The notes under the pieces are model-generated. The model was not told where the DNA came from and did no database searches. It saw nothing but the letters and a program-made list of their open reading frames with translations. A program made the position numbers and the translations under genes. Below, piece after piece: positions 1 through 6,747 of a stretch of DNA of 50,332 nucleotides. This stretch comes from Rhodospirillaceae bacterium (GTDB lineage: Bacteria; Pseudomonadota; Alphaproteobacteria; Reyranellales; Reyranellaceae), in NCBI GenBank assembly GCA_009772935.1, contig WOUR01000038.1:1-50332 (forward strand), read 5' to 3'. Numbering within the stretch: position 1 is the first letter of the stretch; every line of letters starts with the position of its first letter.

Positions 1-88
1 CGAGGGGCGCTAAGTACTATTTTCTGTGAATGAACCCACCGAGACCGTCGCCTCTGCTATGCGGCGGCTTGGAAAAGCAAGTAAAGCT

Positions 89-108
89 GGTTGCGCTCCC
101 CCGCAACC
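89..108. other. small hairpin upstream of TetR gene
   Basis: GGTTGCG and CGCAACC form a perfect 7-bp stem around a 6-base loop. It lies just before the stronger hairpin at 114-146, and the two together look like the tail of a transcription unit entering from the left edge. No gene is visible in bases 1-282 beyond these hairpins. Confidence 0.45.
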
Positions 109-113
109 AACCC

Positions 114-146
114 AAAAACGCCGCCCCCTCAAAGGGCGGCGTTTTT
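114..146. terminator. bidirectional Rho-independent terminator
   Basis: AAAAACGCCGCCC at 114-126 pairs perfectly with GGGCGGCGTTTTT at 134-146 across a 7-base loop. The stem is GC-rich with a T-run on the right and an A-run on the left, so it could stop transcription in both directions. It separates whatever lies left of the window from the TetR gene. Confidence 0.85.
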
Positions 147-282
147 GCGTCCGCCACCAAAACACATAGGCGCCCCCAGGCCCCGATGGGACGTGGCACT
201 CCTGCAATTCGCCCGGCAGCAATTTGCTGCGCCGACGGCGTCCGCCACTTGCCGGGACCAGCCTGGCCCGCATAGTTGGTCG

Positions 283-891
283 ATGATCTGCACTGCGCCC
301 CAGCCCGGCTCCGCGACCACCGCCCGTCGTCCAGGCCGCCCGCGTTCGACGGCGGCGCAGCAGGCGATCCTGCAGGGGACCTATCTCCTGATGGCAACCA
401 AGGGCCTGTCGGCGACGACCTATGAACGCGTCGCGGCTGCCACCGGCGTCTCCAAGGTCACCATCTACAAATGGTGGCCGACCCGCGAAGCGCTGCTCGT
501 CGATGCCTTCCTCGAACAGGCGCGTACCTTCCTGCCGCTGCCCGAGACCGGCCATCCGATTGCGATCGTGCGAGCGCATGCCGTCTCCTACGTCGCGGCC
601 CTGAACGGTGCCTTCGGTCGGGTGCAGCTCGCCGTGATCGCCGAATGCATAGGGTCGACCGGAAACGCGGCCACCTTCGGCGAGCGCTATCTTGGCGAAC
701 GCCGGGCAGCCGGTGTGGCGCTTCTGATGCGTGCGCAGAAGGAGGGCCTCATCGCGGCCACTGACCCGCCGGCCGATCTCTACGACATGATCTACGGCAC
801 GCTCTTCTATCAATCGACCTTCGGGCTGAAGCGGCTCACCGCCACAGCGGCCCGTCGCCTGGTCGACCGGGTTCTGCGGCCGGCGGGCTAG
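283..891 (+). CDS. TetR/AcrR family transcriptional regulator
   Basis: A 202-residue one-domain repressor of typical TetR length. After a basic N-terminal stretch (ARRPGRPRST) comes the TetR_N helix-turn-helix at about residues 20-65, with GLSATTYERVAAATGVSKVTIYK cut here to the recognisable core TGVSKVTIYKWW. The remainder is the all-helical ligand and dimer domain. I chose the ATG at 283 because the in-frame extension to 91 is low-complexity and runs through the terminator hairpin. The gene is convergent with the desaturase, and their stop codons overlap. A palindrome upstream of the desaturase (1832-1848) makes this protein its likely regulator; that link is inference. The ligand is unknown. 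Confidence 0.88.
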   Translation: MICTAPQPGSATTARRPGRPRSTAAQQAILQGTYLLMATKGLSATTYERVAAATGVSKVTIYKWWPTREALLVDAFLEQARTFLPLPETGHPIAIVRAHAVSYVAALNGAFGRVQLAVIAECIGSTGNAATFGERYLGERRAAGVALLMRAQKEGLIAATDPPADLYDMIYGTLFYQSTFGLKRLTATAARRLVDRVLRPAG

Positions 892-1814
892 GTCTCGAGA
901 CGCAGGGCGCGCCAGGCGGCCCTCATCGACCGGGGATAGCCAGCCTCCGTGTGCCGGAGGCCGGAGGCGATCAGCGCATTCGCCGCGGGGAGGGCGTGGA
1001 AGGGGACCGACGGATAGGCGTGATGCTCGGCATGATAGGGCATGTTCCAGGCGAACCAGCGGATGAGCGCATTCGAATAGGTCGTCCGCGTGTTCTCGAA
1101 AGCGGACCGGCTGCGGCCGCACCCCGTATGCTCGGTGTAGAGATAGGGGCGGAGAGCGAACTGGCCGATCAGCAGCGGGCCGAGCCAGACCGTGAGGATG
1201 AGCGGAGACGCGAACAGGAGGGACGCCGCCGCGAGTCCCACATAGGCCGCAAGGTAGAGACGCGCCTCGCGCACGATCAGCGCCCTCTTGTCCGCCGGAA
1301 CCCAGGGCAGGGTGCTGGTCCCCGTCAGCGCATGGCGCAGCAGCACACGAAACCGCCCATAGATCTGGAGCGCGCCCGAGAAGGCCAGCAGCCGTTGCCA
1401 CAGGGAGCCCGCGGACGGCATGACCGCGAGTTCCGGATCATGACCCTCGTCCTGCGTATGCCGGTGATGAGCCCAGTGGAACACCCGGTAGTATTCCCAA
1501 GGGAAGCAGATCGCGAGGCCGCAGAGATGGCCGAACACGGTGTTCAGTGCTTCGGTCCTGAACGCCGTGCGGTGCACGGTCTCGTGCAGCGGCATGAACA
1601 GAAAGGCCGTCAGCAGGCCCTGCGCCGCCATGAACGGCAAGGCCCACGGGAAACCCCAGGATTCGGCAACGGCGATGCCTGCCGCCGCCAGTGCGAGGAC
1701 CAGGCCGAGATGGGTCGCCATCCGGACCATGGCCGGACCGTCGCGCCGCGCGGACAGCTCACGCAGCCGGCCGGCATCGATCCGCACCGTCTGGCCAGAT
1801 ACCCCGAGGCTCAT
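888..1814 (-). CDS. membrane fatty acid desaturase family protein
   Basis: Integral-membrane di-iron desaturase (FA_desaturase fold), 308 residues. All three histidine boxes are visible in order: HETVH, HWAHHRH and YHAEHH near the C-terminus. Hydrophobic segments precede the first box and lie between the second and third. The ATG at 1814 is preceded by a strong GGGAGGG ribosome site; a longer reading to 1937 is open but crosses the putative operator and lacks a ribosome site. Family members put double bonds into acyl chains or hydroxylate or desaturate related lipids; the substrate cannot be read from sequence. The 3' end overlaps the stop of the convergent TetR gene. Regulation by that TetR through the palindrome at 1832-1848 is likely. 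Confidence 0.88.
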   Translation of the reverse strand: MSLGVSGQTVRIDAGRLRELSARRDGPAMVRMATHLGLVLALAAAGIAVAESWGFPWALPFMAAQGLLTAFLFMPLHETVHRTAFRTEALNTVFGHLCGLAICFPWEYYRVFHWAHHRHTQDEGHDPELAVMPSAGSLWQRLLAFSGALQIYGRFRVLLRHALTGTSTLPWVPADKRALIVREARLYLAAYVGLAAASLLFASPLILTVWLGPLLIGQFALRPYLYTEHTGCGRSRSAFENTRTTYSNALIRWFAWNMPYHAEHHAYPSVPFHALPAANALIASGLRHTEAGYPRSMRAAWRALRLET

Positions 1815-1831
1815 CGTCGCCCTCCCTAATA

Positions 1832-1848
1832 CTGTACGATGCGTACAG
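1832..1848. promoter_or_regulatory. palindromic operator candidate of desaturase gene
   Basis: CTGTACG-ATG-CGTACAG is a perfect 7-bp inverted repeat with a 3-base centre, sitting 17 bases upstream of the desaturase start codon. Its size and symmetry match TetR-family operators, and a TetR gene is the desaturase's convergent neighbour. Binding is inference. Confidence 0.65.
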
Positions 1849-2029
1849 AAAAAGATCCGGGCCTGCAACATGGCCGTCGCGGGCCTTTGGTTCGGCGGGA
1901 GACACCCGGCGGCGTGCGGCGCCGCCGCTCCAGACAAATGAGCGAAGCGGGCGCAACCACCGACCGGCGGGCTCCTTGTTGGGGCTCACGCGCGCTCTGA
2001 CGCGACCGCCGAATCATGGAGATGCCGCG

Positions 2030-2374
2030 ATGACCTCCGATCCAATGTCCGATATCGGCCGGGTCCGCCTGGATCGCGCCCATGCCGACACATTCGCCAA
2101 GTTCACGGTGCTGGTGGCGATGGGCGGCGTTCACGTGACCATCGTTCTGTCGGCACTGGCGCTCGCCTTCGTCGCAAAACTGCCGCTGCTCGCTTTGGCC
2201 TGGGCCGTGGCCGGTCATCTCGCGCTCGCCGTGGGAGTGATGCGGTCGTGGGCGAAATCGCCGGCGATATCGCTGCCCGGCGCACGTTCCGAGAGACCAG
2301 AAGGCAGGTCTCGAGGCGGCAGGGGCGGAGTGTCGATCCTGGCTAGCGGCAGATCACCGGTATCATCGATTTAG
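2030..2374 (+). CDS. small two-helix membrane protein, unrecognised
   Basis: A possible 114-residue protein. A short polar N-terminus (MTSDPMSDIGRVRLD) is followed by two hydrophobic segments at about residues 25-48 and 50-72. The C-terminal 40 residues are rich in Arg, Gly and Ser and look non-conserved. The size and topology recall small subunit-IV-like respiratory membrane proteins, but I cannot assign a family. The end overlaps the 3' end of the convergent TetR gene by about 30 bases, so the coding part may really stop earlier through a sequence or annotation difference. The alternative start is the ATG at 2045. Confidence 0.4.
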   Translation: MTSDPMSDIGRVRLDRAHADTFAKFTVLVAMGGVHVTIVLSALALAFVAKLPLLALAWAVAGHLALAVGVMRSWAKSPAISLPGARSERPEGRSRGGRGGVSILASGRSPVSSI

Positions 2375-2954
2375 TGAAGGCCCGCAGGTCGGCGGCCGGG
2401 ACGCCGAGCCGCGCCCTTATGCCAGTGGCGGTCAGGATGGCGGCCGCCATGCTGGCGCGCTCCGCGGGCGAGGGGGCGGGTTGCAGGTGGCTGGCGATGA
2501 AGCCGCGCTCGAAGGCCTTCTCGAAGCTGGCCAGGATCTGGTTCGCCGCGGCGCCGATCGCCGGGTGGCTCGTCGCTTCGACGGTTGCCGTACCGACGAT
2601 GATGCAGCCCGGCGGGTTGGGTGGCCTGGTGTAAATATCGATCGCCCCCTTGTAGAGACGCCCCAGACGCCGTTCGATCGGGTCGGGTCCCGACAGGATC
2701 GCGTCCATCGCCTCGACGCTCCCCTGCCCGATGTGACGCAGCATGCTGATGTAGAGCTGCTCCTTGTCGCCGAAGGCCGCGTAGAGGCTCGGACGATTGA
2801 GGCCGGCGGCAGCGCAGAGTTCGTCGAGCGAGGCGGCCGCGAAGCCTTTCGCGAGGAACACGTCGCGTACCCGCTCCAATACCTCACTGGTAATAAACCC
2901 GCGCGGACGCCCGCGTGGGCGCGGCTCCTTCGCTATTTTTGTACCGTTTCGCAT
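2343..2954 (-). CDS. TetR/AcrR family transcriptional regulator
   Basis: A 203-residue TetR-type repressor. The N-terminus has the basic RPRGRPRGF lead-in and a clear helix-turn-helix (LDELCAAAGLNRPSLYAAFG, about residues 43-62). A TetR_C-like ligand domain follows, with the PPGCIIVGTATV segment typical of the AefR/YxaF-like branch often found near oxidoreductases and glutathione transferases. The gene is divergent from the DUF1127-GST pair. Its first codons lie inside one copy of a 22-base direct repeat whose second copy is about 49 bases upstream (2983-3004), which suggests autoregulation and control of the divergent genes (inference). Confidence 0.88.
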   Translation of the reverse strand: MRNGTKIAKEPRPRGRPRGFITSEVLERVRDVFLAKGFAAASLDELCAAAGLNRPSLYAAFGDKEQLYISMLRHIGQGSVEAMDAILSGPDPIERRLGRLYKGAIDIYTRPPNPPGCIIVGTATVEATSHPAIGAAANQILASFEKAFERGFIASHLQPAPSPAERASMAAAILTATGIRARLGVPAADLRAFTKSMIPVICR

Positions 2955-2955
2955 A
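2934..2955. promoter_or_regulatory. 22-base direct repeat, copy 1
   Basis: TATTTTTGTACCGTTTCGCA plus TA. It matches copy 2 at 2983-3004 in 19 of 22 positions and covers the first seven codons of the TetR gene on the minus strand. Candidate repressor half-site region; the core is TTTTTGTACC. Confidence 0.55.
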
Positions 2956-2963
2956 ATTATCCT

Positions 2964-2978
2964 TGACGACGGGCGTCA
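2964..2978. promoter_or_regulatory. TGACG-N5-CGTCA dyad
   Basis: A 5-bp inverted repeat with a 5-base centre lying midway between the two 22-base direct repeats in the divergent TetR/DUF1127 intergenic region. It may be part of the same control region. Confidence 0.35.
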
Positions 2979-2982
2979 TCCA

Positions 2983-3004
2983 TATTTTTGTACCACATCG
3001 CATA
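2983..3004. promoter_or_regulatory. 22-base direct repeat, copy 2
   Basis: TATTTTTGTACCACATCGCA plus TA, ending a few bases before the DUF1127 start codon at 3008. It is spaced 49 bases from copy 1, close to an integral number of helical turns, so bound dimers could lie on one face of the DNA (inference). Confidence 0.55.
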
Positions 3005-3007
3005 TAA

Positions 3008-3292
3008 ATGCGAAAGCAACCCACCATGAGCCAGTTGAGCCATTTACGCCGCGACTTGTTCCCGGTCGACCCCTTCCACGAGGACGCGACCTTCCAGTCC
3101 GTATCGCTGCCGCGGGCGCCACTGTACCGCCGGCTCATCGCGAAGCTCCGCCTGTGGCGCGAGCGGGCGCGCACGAGGGACGCGCTCGCCGCGATCGACG
3201 CACGCAGCCTGCGCGACGCGGGAGTCTCTCCCGCACAGGCCGAGTTCGAAGCCAATCAACCGTTCTGGCGCCGGCCGGGATCGCTTCGCTGA
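3008..3292 (+). CDS. DUF1127 domain-containing protein
   Basis: A 94-residue basic protein. The C-terminal half carries the DUF1127 (YjiS-like) pattern: WRERARTRDALAAIDARSL, then LRDAGVSPAQAE and the closing PFWRR. DUF1127 proteins are small alphaproteobacterial factors, some of which act in RNA turnover and phosphate or carbon metabolism; the role of this one is unknown. The N-terminal 40 residues are an extension without a known domain. Initiation may instead be at the ATG at 3026. The gene is 23 bases upstream of the GST gene in the same direction, probably one transcript under the divergent TetR. Confidence 0.8.
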   Translation: MRKQPTMSQLSHLRRDLFPVDPFHEDATFQSVSLPRAPLYRRLIAKLRLWRERARTRDALAAIDARSLRDAGVSPAQAEFEANQPFWRRPGSLR

Positions 3293-3315
3293 CCGTTCAA
3301 CCAAGGAGAGAGAAG

Positions 3316-3936
3316 ATGGAACTGTTCGCTTCGCCGATGGCCTGCTCGCTGGCCTCGCATATCGCCGTGATCGAGGCCGGCCTGCCGGTCGAGGTCCGCT
3401 TCGTCGAGAACAAGAAGACCGACGATGGCGGCGACTTCTTCACCGTGTCGCCCTACGGCTATGTGCCGGCGCTGCGGCTAGACGACGGCCGGATCCTGAA
3501 CGAGGGCGCGTCGGTGCTGCAGTATCTCGCCGACCGCAAGCCCGAAGCCGGTCTCGCCCCGGCCTGGGGTACGGCCGAGCGCTACCAGCTCATCGACACG
3601 CTGCACTATCTCGGCACCGAGGTGCACAAGCGCGTCTTCTACAACATCTTCTCGGCCACGGTGCCGGCCGCAGCGAAGGAGGCGGCAATAGCCGAACTCG
3701 AGCCGACGCTTGCCGCGATCGCCAGGCGCCTCGGCGACCGCGGGACCTTGGTCGGAGACAGCTTCACCGTCGCCGACGCCTATCTCCTGACCCTGCTCAA
3801 CTGGGCCGTGTTCCTGAAGGCCGACCTCGCGAAGTGGCCGGGCCTGCAGGCCTACCATCGCAAACATCTGCAGCGGCCGTCCGTCGTCCGCGCGATGGGG
3901 GTCGAGATGGAAGAGCGCAAGCGTCGGGCGGTGTGA
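3316..3936 (+). CDS. glutathione S-transferase family protein
   Basis: 206 residues, the normal length for a cytosolic GST. The N-terminal thioredoxin-like domain begins MELFASPMACSLASHIA, with Cys10 at the beta-class catalytic position, followed by the cis-Pro region YGYVPALRL and the glutathione-binding NEGASVLQYLAD. The helical C-terminal domain contains the conserved FTVADAYLLTLLNW motif (GST N-capping box region). The ATG at 3316 has an AAGGAGAG ribosome site. It conjugates or reduces electrophiles with glutathione; the substrate is unknown. Linkage to DUF1127 and a divergent TetR suggests induction by a toxic electrophile (inference). Confidence 0.9.
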   Translation: MELFASPMACSLASHIAVIEAGLPVEVRFVENKKTDDGGDFFTVSPYGYVPALRLDDGRILNEGASVLQYLADRKPEAGLAPAWGTAERYQLIDTLHYLGTEVHKRVFYNIFSATVPAAAKEAAIAELEPTLAAIARRLGDRGTLVGDSFTVADAYLLTLLNWAVFLKADLAKWPGLQAYHRKHLQRPSVVRAMGVEMEERKRRAV

Positions 3937-3945
3937 TCGAAGAGG

Positions 3946-3972
3946 AGCGGGCGGCTTCGACCGCCCGCTTTC
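3946..3972 (+). terminator. Rho-independent terminator after GST gene
   Basis: AGCGGGCGG (3946-3954) pairs perfectly with CCGCCCGCT (3961-3969) over a CTTCGA loop containing the stable TTCG-type tetraloop, followed by a short T-run. It starts 9 bases after the GST stop codon. Confidence 0.8.
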
Positions 3973-4046
3973 CCGCCGCGATTGGATTTGCGACTGGTAA
4001 TTAATTGCGTTCATGATAGAGGTCTCTTCTTCGGAGGACATCGACC

Positions 4047-4754
4047 ATGCGTATCGTCATCGCCGCCCTTCTGTGGCTCTCGTTCGCCGGCGCGGCGTCG
4101 GCCCATGCGCTCTGGCTCGAGCCGGATACGGCCGGCTACCAGCTCAATTTCGGCGAGTTCGGCGCGAACCTGCGCGAGGGCTCCCCCGGCCTGCTGGATC
4201 GTTTCGAACCGATGCCGGCCGCCAAGGCGTTCGGCGCGTCGGGCGACCTGGCGCTGAAAGCCGAGAAGAAGCCGACTTCATTCCAGTTCGCCGGTGCCCC
4301 CGAAGGCACCGGCAGCGTCGTGGCGGAACAGGCGAGGGTCACCGAGCGCACGCAGAATGACAAGGTGACGCGCACGCTCGGCCGGTACTCGGCGCGCTAC
4401 GTCGCCGATTTCAGCGAGCGCAGGCCGCTGATCCCGCTCGACATCGTGCCGACCGGCAAGCCGGGCAGCTTCAAGGTGTTCTACGACGGCAAGCCGCTGC
4501 CCAAGGCCAAGGCAGAGGTCGTGACCGAGTTCGGCTGGACGAAGGAACTGAAGACCGACGCCAACGGCGCCTTCGAGGTCGAACTGCCGTGGAAAGGCAC
4601 CTACGCCGTCGAGGTCTCGCTGGTTGACAATACGCCGGGCACGCACGGTGACGCGCCCTATGACGGAATGCGCTTCGTCACCACGCTCACCTTCAAGATC
4701 GCGGACGGACTCGCGGCTCCGTCGCGTCCGCCGATCGTGACGCCCAAGCGCTGA
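4047..4754 (+). CDS. periplasmic DUF4198 family protein
   Basis: A 235-residue secreted protein. The signal peptide (about residues 1-19) ends in GAASA, so the mature chain should begin with His20 followed by ALWLEP. DUF4198 proteins are periplasmic and are often found with nickel or cobalt transport; here no transporter gene is adjacent. The C-terminal half carries a carboxypeptidase-regulatory-like or transthyretin-like beta domain (GKPLPKAKAEVVTEFGWTK, then TDANGAFEVELP). A GGAGG ribosome site precedes the ATG. The last six codons and stop are duplicated, in part, at 6748-6768, at the far side of the neighbouring insert. Confidence 0.8.
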   Translation: MRIVIAALLWLSFAGAASAHALWLEPDTAGYQLNFGEFGANLREGSPGLLDRFEPMPAAKAFGASGDLALKAEKKPTSFQFAGAPEGTGSVVAEQARVTERTQNDKVTRTLGRYSARYVADFSERRPLIPLDIVPTGKPGSFKVFYDGKPLPKAKAEVVTEFGWTKELKTDANGAFEVELPWKGTYAVEVSLVDNTPGTHGDAPYDGMRFVTTLTFKIADGLAAPSRPPIVTPKR

Positions 4755-4963
4755 GCGGTCAGCCCGTCTTCTTGTTGAGCACGCCGAAGCGATCCTTCGG
4801 CGCCTTCTCGCGGGTGGCGGGGCCGTAGGTTCCCATCTCGATGCGGTGCGGGATGGTGAGCATGTAGTTCTTGAAGGCGTTCTCCATCGCCTGTCGCCAT
4901 CCCTGCGCATCCTGGGTCTCGTTGACCGAGGCCTTGGCGAGCTTCAGCGCGTAGGGATCGCGC
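4735..4963. repeat. 229-base direct repeat, left copy
   Basis: Matches 6748-6976 with 19 mismatches and no gaps (about 92% identity, counted by eye). It contains the last codons of the DUF4198 gene and the last 67 codons of the enoyl-CoA hydratase-like gene. Most mismatches are silent third-position changes in the hydratase frame. Confidence 0.92.
4759..4963 (-). pseudogene. 3' fragment of enoyl-CoA hydratase-like gene
   Basis: This holds the C-terminal end of the crotonase-fold enzyme encoded complete at 6772-7602, from DPYALKLAKASVNETQ to the shared end FGVLNKKTG. The two copies differ by a single residue (GPATREK here, GPAAREK there) despite about 16 nucleotide differences, so both sequences were long under purifying selection. 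Upstream of RDPYALK the similarity stops abruptly, and the open frame runs on into unrelated sequence, so there is no start or active site. Confidence 0.88.
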
Positions 4964-4967
4964 CTGC

Positions 4968-5160
4968 CTGTCGGCCGCTCAGGCACGCGGCCTCGTCCTC
5001 GCCCGAGCCGACGCAGAATCTCGACGCCGCCACCGCGCACCGGGTCATCGGCTCCCTGCGCGCAGTCATGCAAGGCCGCACAGTCATCCTGATCACCCAC
5101 GATCCGTGGCGGCCGCCGCGTCGTCGGATAGCCCCGCTCGACCAGGTGGCATTAGACAGA
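4968..5160 (+). pseudogene. frameshifted ABC transporter ATPase remnant (CydC/CydD-like)
   Basis: Several frames together give the end of an ABC ATPase domain. A degenerate signature is in one frame (LSAAQARGLVLARA, 4968-5009). The Walker B tail, D-loop and switch are in the next (EPTQNLDAATAHRVIGSLRA then GRTVILITHDP, about 5005-5105). Later pieces resemble the usual RIxxLDQG tail (RIAPLDQV). About ten residues including the hydrophobic Walker B strand are missing between the first two pieces. The wording is closest to cytochrome bd-associated CydC/CydD exporters. No upstream part of the gene remains. Confidence 0.65.
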
Positions 5161-5216
5161 GTTCTCACCACTTGCCGTGTGTTGAGGGTCAAGCGAGAGT
5201 GAGCCTCGGAGTCATC

Positions 5217-5723
5217 ATGCAGTTCGGCTTTTGCGTGATTTTCTTGGTGCAGGCTACAGTTGCTGCGACGGGGACAGCGGCGCAGACGAGCGACCTTGGG
5301 CCAATGCCGCCTCGACCAACTGTTGACTCCATGATCGACGACATTCTGCAGGGTAGGGCGTCATCGCAGAAATCGCCGACGCGTGAGACCAACGCTCAAC
5401 ACGTCAACGCAGTTCCCGCTTCCGCAACGGGCCGGGGCGCTGCGCGATGCGGGGGGGGCTTAGCGCCCCGGCCCGTTGCAACACCGTCCTTGAAGAGACA
5501 ATTGACCTCAGTGAGAGAGGAAGATTTCGATGACTCATACGAGGCCAACCCGGAGACACTTCGTTGCGGGCGCTGGCACTGCAGGGCTGGCGACTATGCT
5601 GTCTGGTTGTGCGCCAAGCGTGGGAGCACCGATGAAGCAGAACCTGCCTCATCATTTTGCCCTGTCTCCGGATGGTCGAACGATTTTGGTCAACGGAGGA
5701 ACCAAGGGAGCGGGATTATATGA
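5217..5723 (+). CDS. possible small exported protein, unrecognised
   Basis: The ATG at 5217 opens with a credible signal peptide (MQFGFCVIFLVQATVAATG, then TAAQ) followed by a Pro/Ser/Thr-rich stretch of about 50 residues. The frame then passes through a strong hairpin with a run of eight G (5451-5458) and overlaps the next gene by almost 200 bases, which is implausible. A one-base slip in the G-run would instead end the frame at a TGA overlapping the ATG at 5530 (ATGA coupling). It could be a short leader gene, a frameshifted gene or non-coding; family not recognised. Confidence 0.3.
   Translation: MQFGFCVIFLVQATVAATGTAAQTSDLGPMPPRPTVDSMIDDILQGRASSQKSPTRETNAQHVNAVPASATGRGAARCGGGLAPRPVATPSLKRQLTSVREEDFDDSYEANPETLRCGRWHCRAGDYAVWLCAKRGSTDEAEPASSFCPVSGWSNDFGQRRNQGSGII
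5424..5479. repeat. 18-bp perfect inverted repeat (large hairpin)
   Basis: 5424-5441 (GCAACGGGCCGGGGCGCT) is exactly complementary to 5462-5479, with a 20-base centre containing eight consecutive G. No T-run follows, so it is not a standard terminator. It lies 51 bases upstream of the beta-propeller gene, inside the inserted segment. Confidence 0.85.
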
Positions 5724-6624
5724 TTGGCGCACTGGCCAAATGCGCTATGTCCCGCTTCCGGCGGGCTTCGACGGCTTCGGCTGGGGGAGTTATTCGCCAG
5801 ACGGCAAGAATCTTGTTGGCGTCGCAGGAATGGCGCGGCAGCATCCTCAGGTGATGCCGGAGATGCAGCTCGGGATCATTGATCTGGCGACTGAGAAGAC
5901 CGTTACTTTCTCCGTTTATTCCAGCACGCGTGTCTTTCGAAGCCCTGTATTTCGGCCGGACGGCAGAGCCGTCCTGTATGTGGGAATGGGCGAGACCCTG
6001 TTCCTGTTCGACCTGAAAACACAGAACTCAAGGGCGCTTCTTTCGGCCGAGGACGGCTTCTACTCAATCGACACACCAAGCTTCATCAGCGCCGATACAG
6101 TCTTTTTTGTTGGGTCGGGACCTCGGAATCCGGAGCTAAGGGAGACCGTGAAGAAACTTGGCGCAACGTCGCCCTCTGTCTCCATTCCTTATGTCCTTCG
6201 AGTTGGATCGAGGCCGGAAGTTGCTCACTTGGACTTCGTGAAGAGAGGGCTTTCCAATCGGGACGGATTGCCGCTGCTCATGCCGGCTTCCCGCAATGGA
6301 GAGCGTATCGCGTTCATCGGTTTGTCTGGAAGCGAGAGCGCGCGTAAGGCCCATTTGTCGGGGGGCGTTCGTCGATACGACCTCTTCGTCATGGAGCACG
6401 GTCGGGTGCGTCAGGTGACTCATCTGGAAAATTACATGGCTTACTGTGCCATATCGGACGACGGGTCCACGGCAGCGTTCGGGCTTCACACAGGGCCGGT
6501 GTCGGATGTGCGCAGCTTGGGGCGTGGAAGGATTCCCCTGGAGTTGACGATCGTGGATCTCAACACCGGTCAGGTGACACACACGGATTTTCTCAGGCGC
6601 GTGTACAGCGTTGCCAGCAACTAG
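5530..6624 (+). CDS. Tat-exported lipoprotein with TolB-like beta-propeller
   Basis: 364 residues. The N-terminus has a twin-arginine start (TRPTRRHFVAGAGTAG) and a lipobox (LSGC), so the product is probably exported folded and lipidated at Cys26. The body is a six- or seven-blade propeller: repeated blades with SPDGRTILVNGG, SYSPDGKNLVGV and FRPDGRAVLYVG motifs resemble WD40/TolB-type PD40 repeats, and DDGSTAAFGLH is the last clear blade. No catalytic motif is visible. GAGAGAGGAAG upstream of the ATG is a good ribosome site. GC content is lower than in neighbours, and the gene sits in a repeat-bounded insert without partners, so transfer is likely. Its ligand is unknown. Confidence 0.8.
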   Translation: MTHTRPTRRHFVAGAGTAGLATMLSGCAPSVGAPMKQNLPHHFALSPDGRTILVNGGTKGAGLYDWRTGQMRYVPLPAGFDGFGWGSYSPDGKNLVGVAGMARQHPQVMPEMQLGIIDLATEKTVTFSVYSSTRVFRSPVFRPDGRAVLYVGMGETLFLFDLKTQNSRALLSAEDGFYSIDTPSFISADTVFFVGSGPRNPELRETVKKLGATSPSVSIPYVLRVGSRPEVAHLDFVKRGLSNRDGLPLLMPASRNGERIAFIGLSGSESARKAHLSGGVRRYDLFVMEHGRVRQVTHLENYMAYCAISDDGSTAAFGLHTGPVSDVRSLGRGRIPLELTIVDLNTGQVTHTDFLRRVYSVASN

Positions 6625-6747
6625 ACTCAACGACACGCGAATAGTCTGTGGCGCGATCCCGATAACTGCTACAGCCTTGGATCTCCCCTTTCGTCAGCGT
6701 TATGGCGCATGGACAGGCTCCCGGCTATGGATGCTGGTTGACGCCCG

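Larger units (their letters stand above)
4964..6747. other. lower-GC insert between 229-base direct repeats
   Basis: 1,784 bases separate the two direct repeats. The right part (about 5200-6740) has clearly lower GC and looser codon use than its surroundings. It contains an ABC-ATPase remnant, an 18-bp perfect inverted repeat, a possible small exported peptide and a beta-propeller lipoprotein gene. There is no transposase or integrase. Without the insert and one repeat copy, the DUF4198 gene and the hydratase gene would be convergent with four bases between stop codons, which is presumably the ancestral layout. Confidence 0.75.

Noticed and set aside
951..1829. 292-codon plus-strand open frame
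   Set aside because: It is antisense to the desaturase gene, whose three histidine boxes are intact.
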